Positions 8,110 through 16,684 of a stretch of 64,000 nucleotides of DNA are shown piece after piece; the first letter of the stretch is position 1; each line of letters opens with the position of its first letter. The notes beneath the pieces are model-generated. The model searched no databases. It saw nothing but the letters and a program-made list of their open reading frames with translations, and was not told the DNA's origin. Location: contig NZ_CP013442.1 in assembly GCF_001718835.1 (NCBI RefSeq), forward strand, positions 1-64,000, in the 5' to 3' direction. Both the position numbers and the translations under genes were made by a program. This DNA comes from Burkholderia cepacia (GTDB taxonomy: Bacteria > Pseudomonadota > Gammaproteobacteria > Burkholderiales > Burkholderiaceae).

Positions 8110-9096
8110 TCAAAGATCGAGGACCAATCGCGCGGATTTGGCACGCGAGCAGCACGGCATGAAGCAATCGTTGCGCGCGCGCTCGTCGTCGGTCAGGTAA
8201 AGGTCCCGATGGTCGGGTTCGCCGGCCAGCACCGTGGTCATGCAGGTGCCGCAGACGCCTTGCTCGCAGGACAGCGGCAGGTCGAATCCGGCATCGAGCA
8301 GCGCGTGCGCGACGCTCTGGTCGGCCGCTACCTCGATGACTTTGCCGCTGCTGTGGATTTCGACTTCGAACGGTGCGTCTTCGTCCGACGACTCGACCGG
8401 CGCCGCCGCGAAATATTCGCGATGCAGATGCGCGTCGTCCCAGCCGAGCGTGCGCGCGGCCTGCAGGATGTGATCCATGAAGCCCGTCGGCCCGCACACG
8501 TACAGGTGCCGGTCCCCGGACGGCGCGCCGATCGCGGCGCGGGCATCCAGTTGCTGCTCGGTCGGACCGTCGTCGGCGTGCACGTGCGCCTGCGTGCCGT
8601 CCCCGATCTGCCGCACCTCGTCGACGAGCGCCATCCGCGACAGCGAACGGCCGTAGTAGTGCATCTCGAACGGCCGGTTCTCGCGCGTCAGTTGCCGGGC
8701 CATGCAGAGGATCGGCGTGATGCCGATGCCGCCGGCAAACAGGATCGACCGGTCTGGGCCGTCGTGCAGCGCGAAGTGATTGCGCGGCGCGCTGATCGTG
8801 AGCGTATCGCCGGCCCGCACGCTGTCGTGAAACGCGACGGAGCCGCCGCGGGATTGCGGATCGCGCAGCACGCCGATCCGGTAGCGCTGCCGGTCGTCCG
8901 GCAGGTCGTAAAGGGAATACTGGCGCACCAGTCCGCCGGGCAGATGCACGTCGATGTGCGCGCCGGCCTCGAAGCGGGGCAACGGCGTGTCCGACAGCGG
9001 TGCGAGCTCGTAGCCGTAGATGTCTTCGGCCAGCCACGTCTTCGCGCAGACGCAGACTTGCAACGTGGCGTTGATGGGGGTGTGGGACGTTTCCAT
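8110..9096 (-). CDS. Phthalate-dioxygenase-reductase-like flavoprotein with C-terminal [2Fe-2S]
   Basis: A 328-residue oxidoreductase. Order: a flavin-binding beta barrel (RQYSLYDLP motif, about residues 55-65), an NAD(P)-binding half (FAGGIGITPILCMARQL, about 112-128; YVCGPTGFMDHIL, about 205-220), then a plant-type ferredoxin domain with Cys in CEQGVCGTC plus a downstream Cys (about 275-320). This is the vanillate-demethylase / phthalate-dioxygenase reductase layout, passing electrons from NADH to Rieske oxygenases. ATG at 9096 has GGAAG 6 bp upstream; an in-frame ATG at 9123 is possible but lacks a ribosome site. It is 33 bp upstream of Rieske 2 in the same operon. Confidence 0.92.
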   Translation of the reverse strand: METSHTPINATLQVCVCAKTWLAEDIYGYELAPLSDTPLPRFEAGAHIDVHLPGGLVRQYSLYDLPDDRQRYRIGVLRDPQSRGGSVAFHDSVRAGDTLTISAPRNHFALHDGPDRSILFAGGIGITPILCMARQLTRENRPFEMHYYGRSLSRMALVDEVRQIGDGTQAHVHADDGPTEQQLDARAAIGAPSGDRHLYVCGPTGFMDHILQAARTLGWDDAHLHREYFAAAPVESSDEDAPFEVEIHSSGKVIEVAADQSVAHALLDAGFDLPLSCEQGVCGTCMTTVLAGEPDHRDLYLTDDERARNDCFMPCCSRAKSARLVLDL

Positions 9097-9124
9097 GACG
9101 ACTTCCGGATAAATGACGGACATT

Positions 9125-9622
9125 TCAGGCGGCACGCTGCAGGTGGCGCCGGATGACGACCGGGGCCGCACCCAGTTGGCGCTGAATCAGCCAGCGCGCA
9201 AGGCCCATGTCCATGACGCGCACATGCTCGGGAAACCAGTCCGCGAGCGCGCTCGCAAACGCGCGGACGACCTGCGGGCGGCCTTCGGCCAGCGCGGCGC
9301 GCACCGCGTCGAGCGACCGGAGCACGGCGGCGTGCTCGTCGATATGGCAGCCGGCCGATCCGTAGGCCGTGTCGCGCATCGCGTCGTCCTCTTCGCCGAA
9401 GTGGCGGCATGCGTGCTCGGCAAACGCTTCGAGCGCGGCCGCGAGGTTGGCGTCGGCCGTCGTGAGCAGCGTATCGACGCATTCGACGAACTCGTGATGC
9501 GTGTCGTCCATCGACCGATGGCCGAGCGCGTAGTCGTCGGTCCAGACGAAGCCGGCGGCTTCGGCCGGCAACGGCGTGCCCCGGGATCGGGTGGCCGCCT
9601 GGTGATCTCCTGATTCTTTCAT
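9125..9622 (-). CDS. Bacteriohemerythrin-like O2-binding protein
   Basis: A 165-residue protein with a complete hemerythrin domain. It has W-x3-Y-x2-G-HRSMDDTHHEF at the start, then HACRHFGEEDDAM, CHIDEHAAVL and WFPEHVRVMD. Together these supply the five His and two acidic ligands of the diiron O2 site. It is the first gene of the leftward Rieske operon, 28 bp before the reductase. I chose ATG 9622, which has GAGG 7 bp upstream; ATGs at 9628 and 9640 are in frame. Co-transcription with oxygenases suggests O2 buffering or delivery (as proposed for bacteriohemerythrin with methane monooxygenase) or oxygen sensing. That role is inference. Confidence 0.85.
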   Translation of the reverse strand: MKESGDHQAATRSRGTPLPAEAAGFVWTDDYALGHRSMDDTHHEFVECVDTLLTTADANLAAALEAFAEHACRHFGEEDDAMRDTAYGSAGCHIDEHAAVLRSLDAVRAALAEGRPQVVRAFASALADWFPEHVRVMDMGLARWLIQRQLGAAPVVIRRHLQRAA

Positions 9623-9666
9623 TTCCATGCCTCGTTCCATGATACGGATCAGACGAATCACATTCG

Positions 9667-9680
9667 TCTTCCATGGAAGG
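9667..9680. promoter_or_regulatory. Palindromic operator copy 2 (upstream of hemerythrin-Rieske operon)
   Basis: TCTTCCATGGAAGG, core CTTCC-AT-GGAAG, 45 bp upstream of the hemerythrin ATG in the divergent region shared with the porin. Same core as the sites at 3523, 9829 and 11201. Confidence 0.65.
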
Positions 9681-9828
9681 TAAATGCCCGGGCGATGGAT
9701 GTCGAGGTAGGGAAAACTATGACGGCGCTCATTTTCTGGGAATGTGCCCGCAAATGCGCCGTTCTGAGATAAGCATAGGGGTAACTCACGACCCGGTTGT
9801 CGATTGACATGGAAGATGATGGATTTGT

Positions 9829-9844
9829 ATCTTCCAAGGAAGAT
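9829..9844. promoter_or_regulatory. Palindromic operator copy 3 (upstream of porin)
   Basis: ATCTTCCAAGGAAGAT, perfect 7-bp arms with a 2-bp centre, ending 24 bp before the porin ATG. A half-site GGAAGAT lies at 9811-9817. Best-conserved copy; the position would block transcription of the porin or sit near its start site. Confidence 0.7.
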
Positions 9845-9867
9845 GATAACTACATGGAGGTTGCGGA

Positions 9868-11016
9868 ATGAATCTTCGGATAAAAGGGTTTGGAGAGGGG
9901 TTTGCGCGGCGCACGGCGTTCTGGTGCGGTCTTTCGACGCTCGCGGCGTGTGCGTCGGGAGCGGCACACGCGCAATCGAGCGTGACGCTGTACGGGATCA
10001 TCGATACCGGCGTCGAATACGTGACGAACGTCGGGCCCCGGAAGCAGAGTGTGGTGAAGGTGCCGCAACTCACCGGGTCGCTGCCTTCGCGGTGGGGCAT
10101 TCGCGGCAAGGAGGATCTGGGCGGCGGCTGGAGCGCGGTGTTCGTGCTCGAGTCGGGCTTCTCGCCGGGGCAGGGGACGCTGAACCAGAGCGGCCGCCTA
10201 TTCGGCCGGCAGGCGTACGTCGGGCTGTCGGGGCCGTGGGGCACGCTGTCGTTCGGTCGTCAGTATTCCCAGATCTATCTGGCGCTGCCGGGCGATACGA
10301 TGGGGCCGAACATCTATGCGGCGGGGCTGCTCGACACGTATCTGGCCCAGGCGCGTCTCGACAACGCGATCGTCTACAGCTATTCGTCGTCGGGCCTGAC
10401 TTTCGGCGTCAGTTACTCGCTCGGGCGGGACGCGGTGGCGCCGGCCGCCGCCGGCGGATGCGCGGGCCAGTCGCCGGCCGATTACCGCGCGTGCAAGACG
10501 ATATCCGCGATGGTGAAGTACGAGGCGGCGAGCTGGGGTATCGCGGGCGCGTTCGATCGGAACTACGGCGGCGGCGGGGCCGGCTCGCCGCTGCCGAGCA
10601 GCGCGCAGACCGATACGCGAGCCGTCATCAACGGCTACGTGAAGTTCGGCACGGCGACGATCGGTGGCGGTTTCCTGCACCGCATCAATCACGGGGAGCT
10701 GGCGCCGGGCGTCGTCGATGCGAACAGCAATTTCTGGTGGCTCGGGGCGACCTATCTGCCGGTTCCGCAGATCGTCCTCGACGCGCAGTACGGCCATCTG
10801 ACCGTGAGCGGACATGATGCCGGCGCTTCCGTGATCGCGGCGCGCGCGATGTATCTGCTGTCGAAGCGCAGCGCGGTGTACGTGACCGCGGGGCACATAT
10901 TCAATCAGCGCAGCTCCGTGCTCACGATCGACGGCGGCACCGCCGGCACTTCTTCGTGGCCGGCGCCGGGCGTGGATCAGACCGGGGTGATGCTCGGCAT
11001 TCGCCATACGTTCTGA
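9868..11016 (+). CDS. Gram-negative porin (OmpC-like, Burkholderia type)
   Basis: A 382-residue outer-membrane trimeric porin. It has a cleavable signal peptide (hydrophobic core about residues 14-33, cleavage near AHA-QSS), then the typical first strand SSVTLYGIIDTGVEY. SRWGIRGKEDLGGGWSAVFVLESGF and FGRQAYVGLSG-WGTLSFGRQYS follow, and the protein ends in the terminal aromatic of GIRHTF required for outer-membrane assembly. The ribosome site GGAGG is 7 bp before the ATG. It is divergent from the hemerythrin-Rieske operon and carries the same palindrome, so it is probably the uptake channel for that pathway's substrate (inference). Confidence 0.92.
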   Translation: MNLRIKGFGEGFARRTAFWCGLSTLAACASGAAHAQSSVTLYGIIDTGVEYVTNVGPRKQSVVKVPQLTGSLPSRWGIRGKEDLGGGWSAVFVLESGFSPGQGTLNQSGRLFGRQAYVGLSGPWGTLSFGRQYSQIYLALPGDTMGPNIYAAGLLDTYLAQARLDNAIVYSYSSSGLTFGVSYSLGRDAVAPAAAGGCAGQSPADYRACKTISAMVKYEAASWGIAGAFDRNYGGGGAGSPLPSSAQTDTRAVINGYVKFGTATIGGGFLHRINHGELAPGVVDANSNFWWLGATYLPVPQIVLDAQYGHLTVSGHDAGASVIAARAMYLLSKRSAVYVTAGHIFNQRSSVLTIDGGTAGTSSWPAPGVDQTGVMLGIRHTF

Positions 11017-11200
11017 AGAATCGGCGTACCCATTGCGATGCGTGTGACGTCGAAGGACGTCCATCGGGAAATCCTTGTGCTACCGGAATTCCTTCCTCGG
11101 ATGACGTAGTGTCGACCGCCAATAGTGTGTCTGTGCATCATTATCCGCTGTTTGTTGGACGAGATGAGCGGCGGTATGTGAGTAAAATCCCGACTTGACG

Positions 11201-11214
11201 TCTTCCAAGGAAGA
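11201..11214. promoter_or_regulatory. Palindromic operator copy 4 (upstream of acyl-CoA ligase)
   Basis: TCTTCCAAGGAAGA, 86 bp upstream of the acyl-CoA ligase ATG, inside the 284-bp gap after the porin. Identical over 14 bp to copy 3. No other feature was recognised in this gap. Confidence 0.65.
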
Positions 11215-11300
11215 TATGAGGATCGCTCTGGAAACCTATCGGAGAGAGACCCACGCGACAGGCGTGGCGACCTTTCGCCGGTGAAACTCTGGAGACAACC

Positions 11301-13037
11301 ATGAAGATGCCGTCTGGAACATCCGGGCCTGCCGCCGGCGCGACGCTGCCGGTCAGTGGGCTGTCCTACGTCAAAGGTGACACCGGCTCCGCGCTGAGCG
11401 AACTGACGGTGCCGGCACTGCTGGCCGAGACCGTGGAGCGCCACGGAAAACGTCCCGCCGTCGTATTTCGCGAGCAGGGCGTTCGCTGGAGTTGGCAGGC
11501 GTTTTCCGACGAGGTCGATGCCATGGCGGCCGGCCTTCATGCGATGGGGCTGCGCCGAGGCGACCGTATCGGCATCTGGTCACCCAACCGGTTCGAGTGG
11601 ACGGTGACACAGTTTGCGACCGCCCGGCTCGGTCTGATACTGGTCAACGTCAATCCGGCCTATCGGCTTGCGGAGCTTGAATATGCGCTGAACAAGGTGG
11701 GCTGCAAGGCCATCGTCGCGCCCGAGTCATTCAAGACATCCCGTTACCTGGAAATGCTGCAAACCCTGGCTCCCGAACTGCGGCACTGCGAACCCGGCGA
11801 TTTGCGTGCGGCAAAGCTGCCCGCGCTGCGATGGGTGATTCGCATGGAGGACGTATCCACGCCGGGCATGCTGACGTACCGGCAGGTGCTCGAGCGTGGC
11901 GCGGGCGTATCGGTGGGCGAGCTGGATGCGATTGCCGCGGGGCTCGATGCCAACGACCCGATCAACATCCAGTTCACCAGTGGCACCACCGGCGCGCCCA
12001 AGGGCGCCACCTTGACGCACCGGAACATCATCAACAATGCACGGTTCGTGGCCGCGGCCATGAACCTGCGGGAAGAGGATCGGCTCTGCGTGCCCGTGCC
12101 GCTGTATCACTGCTTCGGCATGGTGATGTCGGTGCTGGCGTGTACCGTCAGCGGCGCGTGCATGGTCTTTCCGGGTGAGGCGTTCGATCCGTTGACCACC
12201 ATGGCGGCCGTGAGCGAGGAGCGCTGCACCGCGCTGCATGGCGTCCCGACGATGTTCATCGCGCAGCTCGACCACCCGGACTTCGATCGATACGATTTCT
12301 CCAGCCTGCGCACCGGCATCATGGCCGGCGCGCCGTGCCCGATCAAGGTGATGAAGCGGCTGGTGGCGGACATGCGCATGGCGGAGGTCACCATTGCCTA
12401 CGGGATGACGGAAACCAGTCCGGTGTCGTTCCAGAGCGCCACCGACGATCCGCTCGACAAGCGGGTCTCGACGGTCGGGCGCATCCAGCCGCACCTCGAG
12501 TGCAAGGTTGTCGACGAGGACGGGAATGTCGTGCCGGTTGGAGAGACGGGCGAGCTGTGCACGCGTGGCTACTCGGTCATGCTCGGCTACTGGGATGACG
12601 ACGCGCGAACCCGGGAATCGATCCGCGACGGCTGGATGCTCACCGGCGACCTGGCGACGATCGATGCCGACGGCTACTGCAATATCGTCGGGCGTGTGAA
12701 GGACATGCTCATTCGCGGAGGCGAGAACGTCTACCCGCGCGAGATCGAAGAGTTCCTCTTTCGCCATCCGAAGGTGCAGGCCGTGCAGGTATTCGGGGTG
12801 CCTGATCAGAAATACGGCGAGGAGATTTGCGCGTGGATCGTGCTCAAGCCGGGCCAGGATGCCTCCGAGGACGAGATCCGTGCCTTCTGCCGAGACCGGA
12901 TCGCGCACTTCAAGATCCCGCGTTATATCCGCTTCGTCGAAGACATGCCGATGACGGTGACCGGAAAGGTGCAGAAGTTCGCCATGCGCGAAAGCATGAT
13001 CCGGGAACTCGATCTGCACGCAAGCAAGACTGCCTGA
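11301..13037 (+). CDS. AMP-forming acyl-CoA synthetase/ligase
   Basis: A 578-residue member of the ANL adenylating superfamily, closest in layout to FadD-like fatty or aryl acyl-CoA ligases. The phosphate-binding loop FTSGTTGAPKG is near residues 222-233. YGMTETSPVS is near 367-377, the TGD motif (LTGDLATID) is near 450, and the hinge plus catalytic Lys region (GKVQKF) is near the C-terminus. It activates a carboxylic acid to its CoA thioester. The start has GGAG 7 bp upstream. A crotonase fragment follows after 32 bp, so the ancestral unit was a CoA-dependent degradation operon. The upstream palindrome ties it to the Rieske regulon. Confidence 0.92.
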   Translation: MKMPSGTSGPAAGATLPVSGLSYVKGDTGSALSELTVPALLAETVERHGKRPAVVFREQGVRWSWQAFSDEVDAMAAGLHAMGLRRGDRIGIWSPNRFEWTVTQFATARLGLILVNVNPAYRLAELEYALNKVGCKAIVAPESFKTSRYLEMLQTLAPELRHCEPGDLRAAKLPALRWVIRMEDVSTPGMLTYRQVLERGAGVSVGELDAIAAGLDANDPINIQFTSGTTGAPKGATLTHRNIINNARFVAAAMNLREEDRLCVPVPLYHCFGMVMSVLACTVSGACMVFPGEAFDPLTTMAAVSEERCTALHGVPTMFIAQLDHPDFDRYDFSSLRTGIMAGAPCPIKVMKRLVADMRMAEVTIAYGMTETSPVSFQSATDDPLDKRVSTVGRIQPHLECKVVDEDGNVVPVGETGELCTRGYSVMLGYWDDDARTRESIRDGWMLTGDLATIDADGYCNIVGRVKDMLIRGGENVYPREIEEFLFRHPKVQAVQVFGVPDQKYGEEICAWIVLKPGQDASEDEIRAFCRDRIAHFKIPRYIRFVEDMPMTVTGKVQKFAMRESMIRELDLHASKTA

Positions 13038-13069
13038 GCCCCCGCACCACCCATAGCCAGGAGACGAAC

Positions 13070-13258
13070 ATGAAATCCATCCGTTTCGAGCGTCACGATT
13101 CCGTCGGCCACATCGTGCTGGCGAATCCGCCGCTCAACCTTATCGCCACCGAGTTCTCCGAACGCCTGAGCGAGGCCGTCCACGAGGCCAGCGAATCGGA
13201 AATCCGCGCGCTCCTCGTTATCGATCATGTCGCCTCGGTCGGACGAACCCGCGCGTGA
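13070..13258 (+). pseudogene. Truncated enoyl-CoA hydratase/isomerase (crotonase) N-terminal fragment
   Basis: Only the first about 50 residues resemble a crotonase: MKSIRFERHDSVGHIVLANP, then PLNLIATEF-SERLSEAV and EIRALLV. The homology stops at ALLV, and the frame ends 12 residues later with unrelated sequence. The family is about 260 residues long. The real ribosome site CAGGAGACGAAC is intact, so a 62-residue peptide could still be made. The break lies between 13220 and 13258, just before the oppositely oriented caspase/FGE gene, and marks a deletion or rearrangement junction. Confidence 0.8.
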
Positions 13259-13338
13259 CGTGCCCTGAACCGCCGGGAGGGCTGAGCTCCGGCCCTTCCA
13301 GTCTTTCCGTGCCATTTGCCGGCCAGAGCGATATCGCT

Positions 13339-15309
13339 CTACTTCATGTCCCTGGCCACGCGAAACCCGTTTGCCGAATACCGCACGCTGCTGTCGTATT
13401 TGAAGCGTGTAGAAACCGGCATGTAGCTCGCCCCATCCCGCCACGAGCCGCCGCGGATGACGCGTACCTGGCAATTCGGCTCGTCCCACGAGCGGCCGTC
13501 GGCAGGCGCATTCTTGTACGAGTTGTGCCAGCAATCGCTGACCCATTCCCATACGCCGCCACCCATGTCGTAGAAGCCGAGCGGATTGGCCGCGAACGAC
13601 CCGACGTTGTCCGGCGCCTCGGCGTGCCACGGCGGCCCACAGTCCTTGCAGTTCGCGTTGCCTGGGCGCATGTCGTTGCCCCACCAGTAGCGCGTCGCGG
13701 TGCCGCCGCGCGCCGCGTATTCCCATTCGGCCTCGGTCGGCAGCCGGTAGGACTTGCCGCTGATTTTCGACAGCCACTTTACGTACTGTTGCGCATCGTC
13801 CCAGCTCAGGTCGCGCACGGGCGCGTTCGGCGCCGTGTTGCTGTCGCCGGGCAGGCGCGGGCAGGCGCCCGCATCGCGGCACGTGTTCCACTGCGCGACG
13901 GTCACCACGTACTTCGCGAGCGCGAAGGAATGATCGAGCGTCACGCGATGCGCGGGTTTTTCCGACGGATCGCCCGAATTGCTGCCCATCGCGAATGTCC
14001 CCGGGCTGACCGCCAGCATGGCGGGGCAGGCAGGGCAATCCCGGATTTCATTGGCGGCCGTCGCGACGCCTTTCTGCTGCGGGGCCGACGGGGCCGCCGC
14101 TGCGGCGGGAGGCGGCGCTTTCGCCGGCGAGCCGGGCGTGTGCGCAGGCTGTGCCGCTGCTGCTGATGCGGGCGCTGCTGATGCCGGCGCTAGCGCCGGA
14201 ACGGGGGCTGGCGTGGGGCTCGCCGTCTGTGCAGGCGCGGGCGCCTTGGGCGCGGCGGCTCGCAGTCGCGCAAGACGGGCCTGCGCCAACGACGCGAAGC
14301 GGCCGTTCGGGTAGGTCTTCAGATAGGCTTCGTAGTCGCCCGCCTCCTTGCTGTCCTTGATCGATTCCCAGAACGTGATTTCGTACTGCTCGGCGCTGTC
14401 TTTCGGCATCACGCCACGGCTGTCGAACGCGACGACGCCGACGTCGGTCAACACTTCGTCGCCGGCATGCCCCGCGCCGGTTCCTGCGCGACGGGCCCCG
14501 GGGAACGCTAACGTCGTCGCCGCATCGGAAAGGGCGGAAAGGGACGAGGCGACCCACGGCATCTGCCGATGCCCGGTGGCGCTTTCGACCATCGCGCCTG
14601 CACGGTCGAACACCTGGGCGATGCCGAGTCCCGGCAACGCGAGCGTTTGCAGCAGCGCCGCCGTGTAGACACCATGCGTTGCACCGTCGGCCGCGTTTGC
14701 GCCGGGCGCTGCCGCGTAGGCGACGAGCGTGTGCGGCGGCGGCGGCTGGCGGGCCGCCATGTTGCCGGCGCCGGGTGGCGCACTCAGGCAGGAATCCAGA
14801 ATGATCAGATCAATCCGGTCGCCATGCCGACGCGACGTCGCATCGAACACGGTTTGCAGGTCGATGCCCGTTCGCGACAGGCCGGCCGGAGAGGCGACGT
14901 CGGCATCGATCGGCGCGAGCCACGTCGTGCCGCCGACGCTGGCGCCGTGGCCCGCAAAATAGACCAGCCCTGTGCCGTCGGCCGCGATGCGGCGCTCGAA
15001 CGCGGCAAGCCCGTCGAGCATTTGCTGCCGCGTGGCGTTGCGCAGCGTGACGACGTCGAAGCCGAGGGCCCGCAACGCATCGTGCATCGCATCGGCGTCA
15101 TGGACGGGATTGGCGAGCGGATGGCCGCGATACGCGCTGTTGCCGATCACGAGCGCGACGCGACGCGGTTCGACGGACGGGGGGCGCGCGGACGCTGCGG
15201 GTGGCGCGGCAAACGGATGCATGTCCTCGCCGGAGCAGACGCTCGATGTCACCGCGATCGACGCAAACAGGCATGCGGGCAAGAGTATTCGCCACATATT
15301 CAGCCCCAT
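13339..15309 (-). CDS. Secreted caspase-like (peptidase C14) protein with C-terminal FGE/SUMF1 domain
   Basis: A 656-residue two-domain protein. A signal peptide covers about residues 5-26. The caspase p20-like domain (about 49-260) begins RRVALVIGNSAY and has the catalytic dyad His121 (YFAGHGAS) and Cys174 (LDSCLS). A short repeat-like segment (FWESIKDSKEAGDYEAYLKTYP) and a long Ala/Pro linker (about 350-420) follow. The C-terminal domain (about 435-655) is formylglycine-generating-enzyme-like: GTFAMGS, VTVAQWNTC, RLPTEAEWEYAARGG, GGGVWEWVSDC, RVIRGGSW and GFRVAR. In bacteria such FGE-like domains are often non-catalytic or serve ergothioneine-type chemistry. The start may instead be ATG 15297; the 15309 ATG overlaps a repeat copy. 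Confidence 0.88.
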   Translation of the reverse strand: MGLNMWRILLPACLFASIAVTSSVCSGEDMHPFAAPPAASARPPSVEPRRVALVIGNSAYRGHPLANPVHDADAMHDALRALGFDVVTLRNATRQQMLDGLAAFERRIAADGTGLVYFAGHGASVGGTTWLAPIDADVASPAGLSRTGIDLQTVFDATSRRHGDRIDLIILDSCLSAPPGAGNMAARQPPPPHTLVAYAAAPGANAADGATHGVYTAALLQTLALPGLGIAQVFDRAGAMVESATGHRQMPWVASSLSALSDAATTLAFPGARRAGTGAGHAGDEVLTDVGVVAFDSRGVMPKDSAEQYEITFWESIKDSKEAGDYEAYLKTYPNGRFASLAQARLARLRAAAPKAPAPAQTASPTPAPVPALAPASAAPASAAAAQPAHTPGSPAKAPPPAAAAAPSAPQQKGVATAANEIRDCPACPAMLAVSPGTFAMGSNSGDPSEKPAHRVTLDHSFALAKYVVTVAQWNTCRDAGACPRLPGDSNTAPNAPVRDLSWDDAQQYVKWLSKISGKSYRLPTEAEWEYAARGGTATRYWWGNDMRPGNANCKDCGPPWHAEAPDNVGSFAANPLGFYDMGGGVWEWVSDCWHNSYKNAPADGRSWDEPNCQVRVIRGGSWRDGASYMPVSTRFKYDSSVRYSANGFRVARDMK

Positions 15310-15349
15310 AGGGTCTGCTTACATATGGAACGCACATGCGTTGCCACGA
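15309..15349 (+). repeat. Partial copy of the 29.6-kb repeat end
   Basis: These 41 bases differ from 29611-29651 at three positions (start TAGGGTCTGCTTACATATGG). Only one end is present here; no inverted partner was found nearby. The repeat overlaps the upstream ATG candidate of the caspase gene. Confidence 0.75.
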
Positions 15350-15550
15350 TGCCGGCCTGCGGCGGGCACGGGCACGGCCAGGACACATTCAAGATAGCAC
15401 GCGCATTCGGCGGCGATCACCGGAACCACCCGAGGGTCTTGCAAAAAAAGCAGACATGCGCGCACGCCTTCCCGTCGATTACGTCCTAAGCTGTTAGACA
15501 CGCTCCACTGTCCGACGCCGCGCGCCGCCACCAACGCGAGGAGCAATACG

Positions 15551-15979
15551 ATGCGAAGAAGGGCTACGCTGTTGGTCATGGCCGCCACCGTCCTGGCGCC
15601 GAGGATCGTATTTGCCGCGGGGCGCACGCCTTCGCCGCCCGGCGCCGAGGCGTACATCATCTGGCCGTCGGACGGTGCAACGATCACGGGCGGCAAGTTC
15701 TGGGTGCGCATGGGGCTGCGCAACATGGGCATCTGCCCGAAAGGCATCGAGCGGCCCAACGTGGGCCATCATCATCTGCTCATCGATGCCGATCTCCCGC
15801 CGCTGGACCAGCCGATACCGTCGGACCGGAATCACCTCCATTACGGCGCCGGTCAAACCGAGGCGCGCATCGAGCTGCCACCCGGCAAGCACACGCTGCA
15901 GATGCTGATGGGCGACCACGATCACGTGCCGCACGATCCGCCAGTGTATTCGAAGAAGATCACGATCACGGTCAAGTAG
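15551..15979 (+). CDS. DUF4399 secreted protein, copy 1
   Basis: A 142-residue periplasmic protein. A signal peptide covers residues 1-22 (ending VFAAG). The DUF4399 body has AYIIWPSDGATITGGKFWVRMGL, then NVGHHHLLIDADLPPLDQPI, PSDRNHLHYGAGQTEA and LPPGKHTLQMLMGDHDHVPH, ending YSKKITITVK. The His-rich motifs (GHHH, NHLH, DHDH) suggest metal or small-molecule binding, but the family has no established function. A second copy follows after 42 bp. The 240-bp upstream region holds the repeat fragment and nothing else I recognise. Confidence 0.88.
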   Translation: MRRRATLLVMAATVLAPRIVFAAGRTPSPPGAEAYIIWPSDGATITGGKFWVRMGLRNMGICPKGIERPNVGHHHLLIDADLPPLDQPIPSDRNHLHYGAGQTEARIELPPGKHTLQMLMGDHDHVPHDPPVYSKKITITVK

Positions 15980-16021
15980 CGCGGCATGCCGCGCCCGCCG
16001 CACGAACCGGAAATTGAAGCC

Positions 16022-16447
16022 ATGAACAAGCTCATCCTCTTCGCCGCTGCCGTGGTGCTGCTATGGACGGGTGCGACGACCGCCGAGACCGGCGCGCATT
16101 CCGCGAAGGCCATCGCCTATATCGGATGGCCCAACGATGGCCAGGTGCTGCCGGCCGGACGTCCGTTCCGCGTGTGGTTCGGCTTGCGAGACATGGGTGT
16201 CGCGCCGTCGCACGTGCAGTTTCCGAACACGGGCCACCATCACCTGCTGATCGATACGGACCTGCCGCCGCTGGACCAGCCGATTCCGTCCGACCGGAAT
16301 CACCTGCATTTCGGCGCGGGCGAGACCGAAACCACGCTGGAGCTTCCCCCGGGCAAGCACACGTTGCAGCTGTTGATGGGCGACGCCAACCACGTGCCGC
16401 AAAATCCCCCCGTCTATTCGAAGAAGATCACGATCTACGTGAAGTGA
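16022..16447 (+). CDS. DUF4399 secreted protein, copy 2
   Basis: A 141-residue paralogue of the preceding gene. It starts at ATG 16022 (MNKLILFAAAVVLLWTG, a signal peptide); an ATG at 15986 would add a non-signal-like extension. It keeps NTGHHHLLIDTDLPPLDQPI, the PSDRNHLHFGAGETE stretch and PPGKHTLQLLMGDANHVPQ, and ends YSKKITIYVK. The DHDH of copy 1 is DANH here. The two copies are similar enough to be a tandem duplication and are probably cotranscribed. Function unknown. Confidence 0.88.
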   Translation: MNKLILFAAAVVLLWTGATTAETGAHSAKAIAYIGWPNDGQVLPAGRPFRVWFGLRDMGVAPSHVQFPNTGHHHLLIDTDLPPLDQPIPSDRNHLHFGAGETETTLELPPGKHTLQLLMGDANHVPQNPPVYSKKITIYVK

Positions 16448-16684
16448 CGTCGCGCACGTCGAGCCACGGTCGCGTTGCGTGCGCGCGGCGACGCTGTCGC
16501 CAATGGCATGAATGGCGCGAGTGTCTGTGCATTCCCGACATGCCGAGCCGGAACTGTCGGCGGCGACCCGTCACGCATCGTTGATCCGCGTGCCGCCAAC
16601 GCGTCGCCGCCACCACCTTCTTCATCGCCCGGACCCGCATCGGCAATGCCGCCCGGCATGATTCCCGCCGATTCCACGAGCGGC

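Noticed and set aside
13265..13320. GGGC/GCCC hairpin after the crotonase fragment as a terminator
   Set aside because: Short imperfect stem followed by a weak mixed T tract; not convincing.
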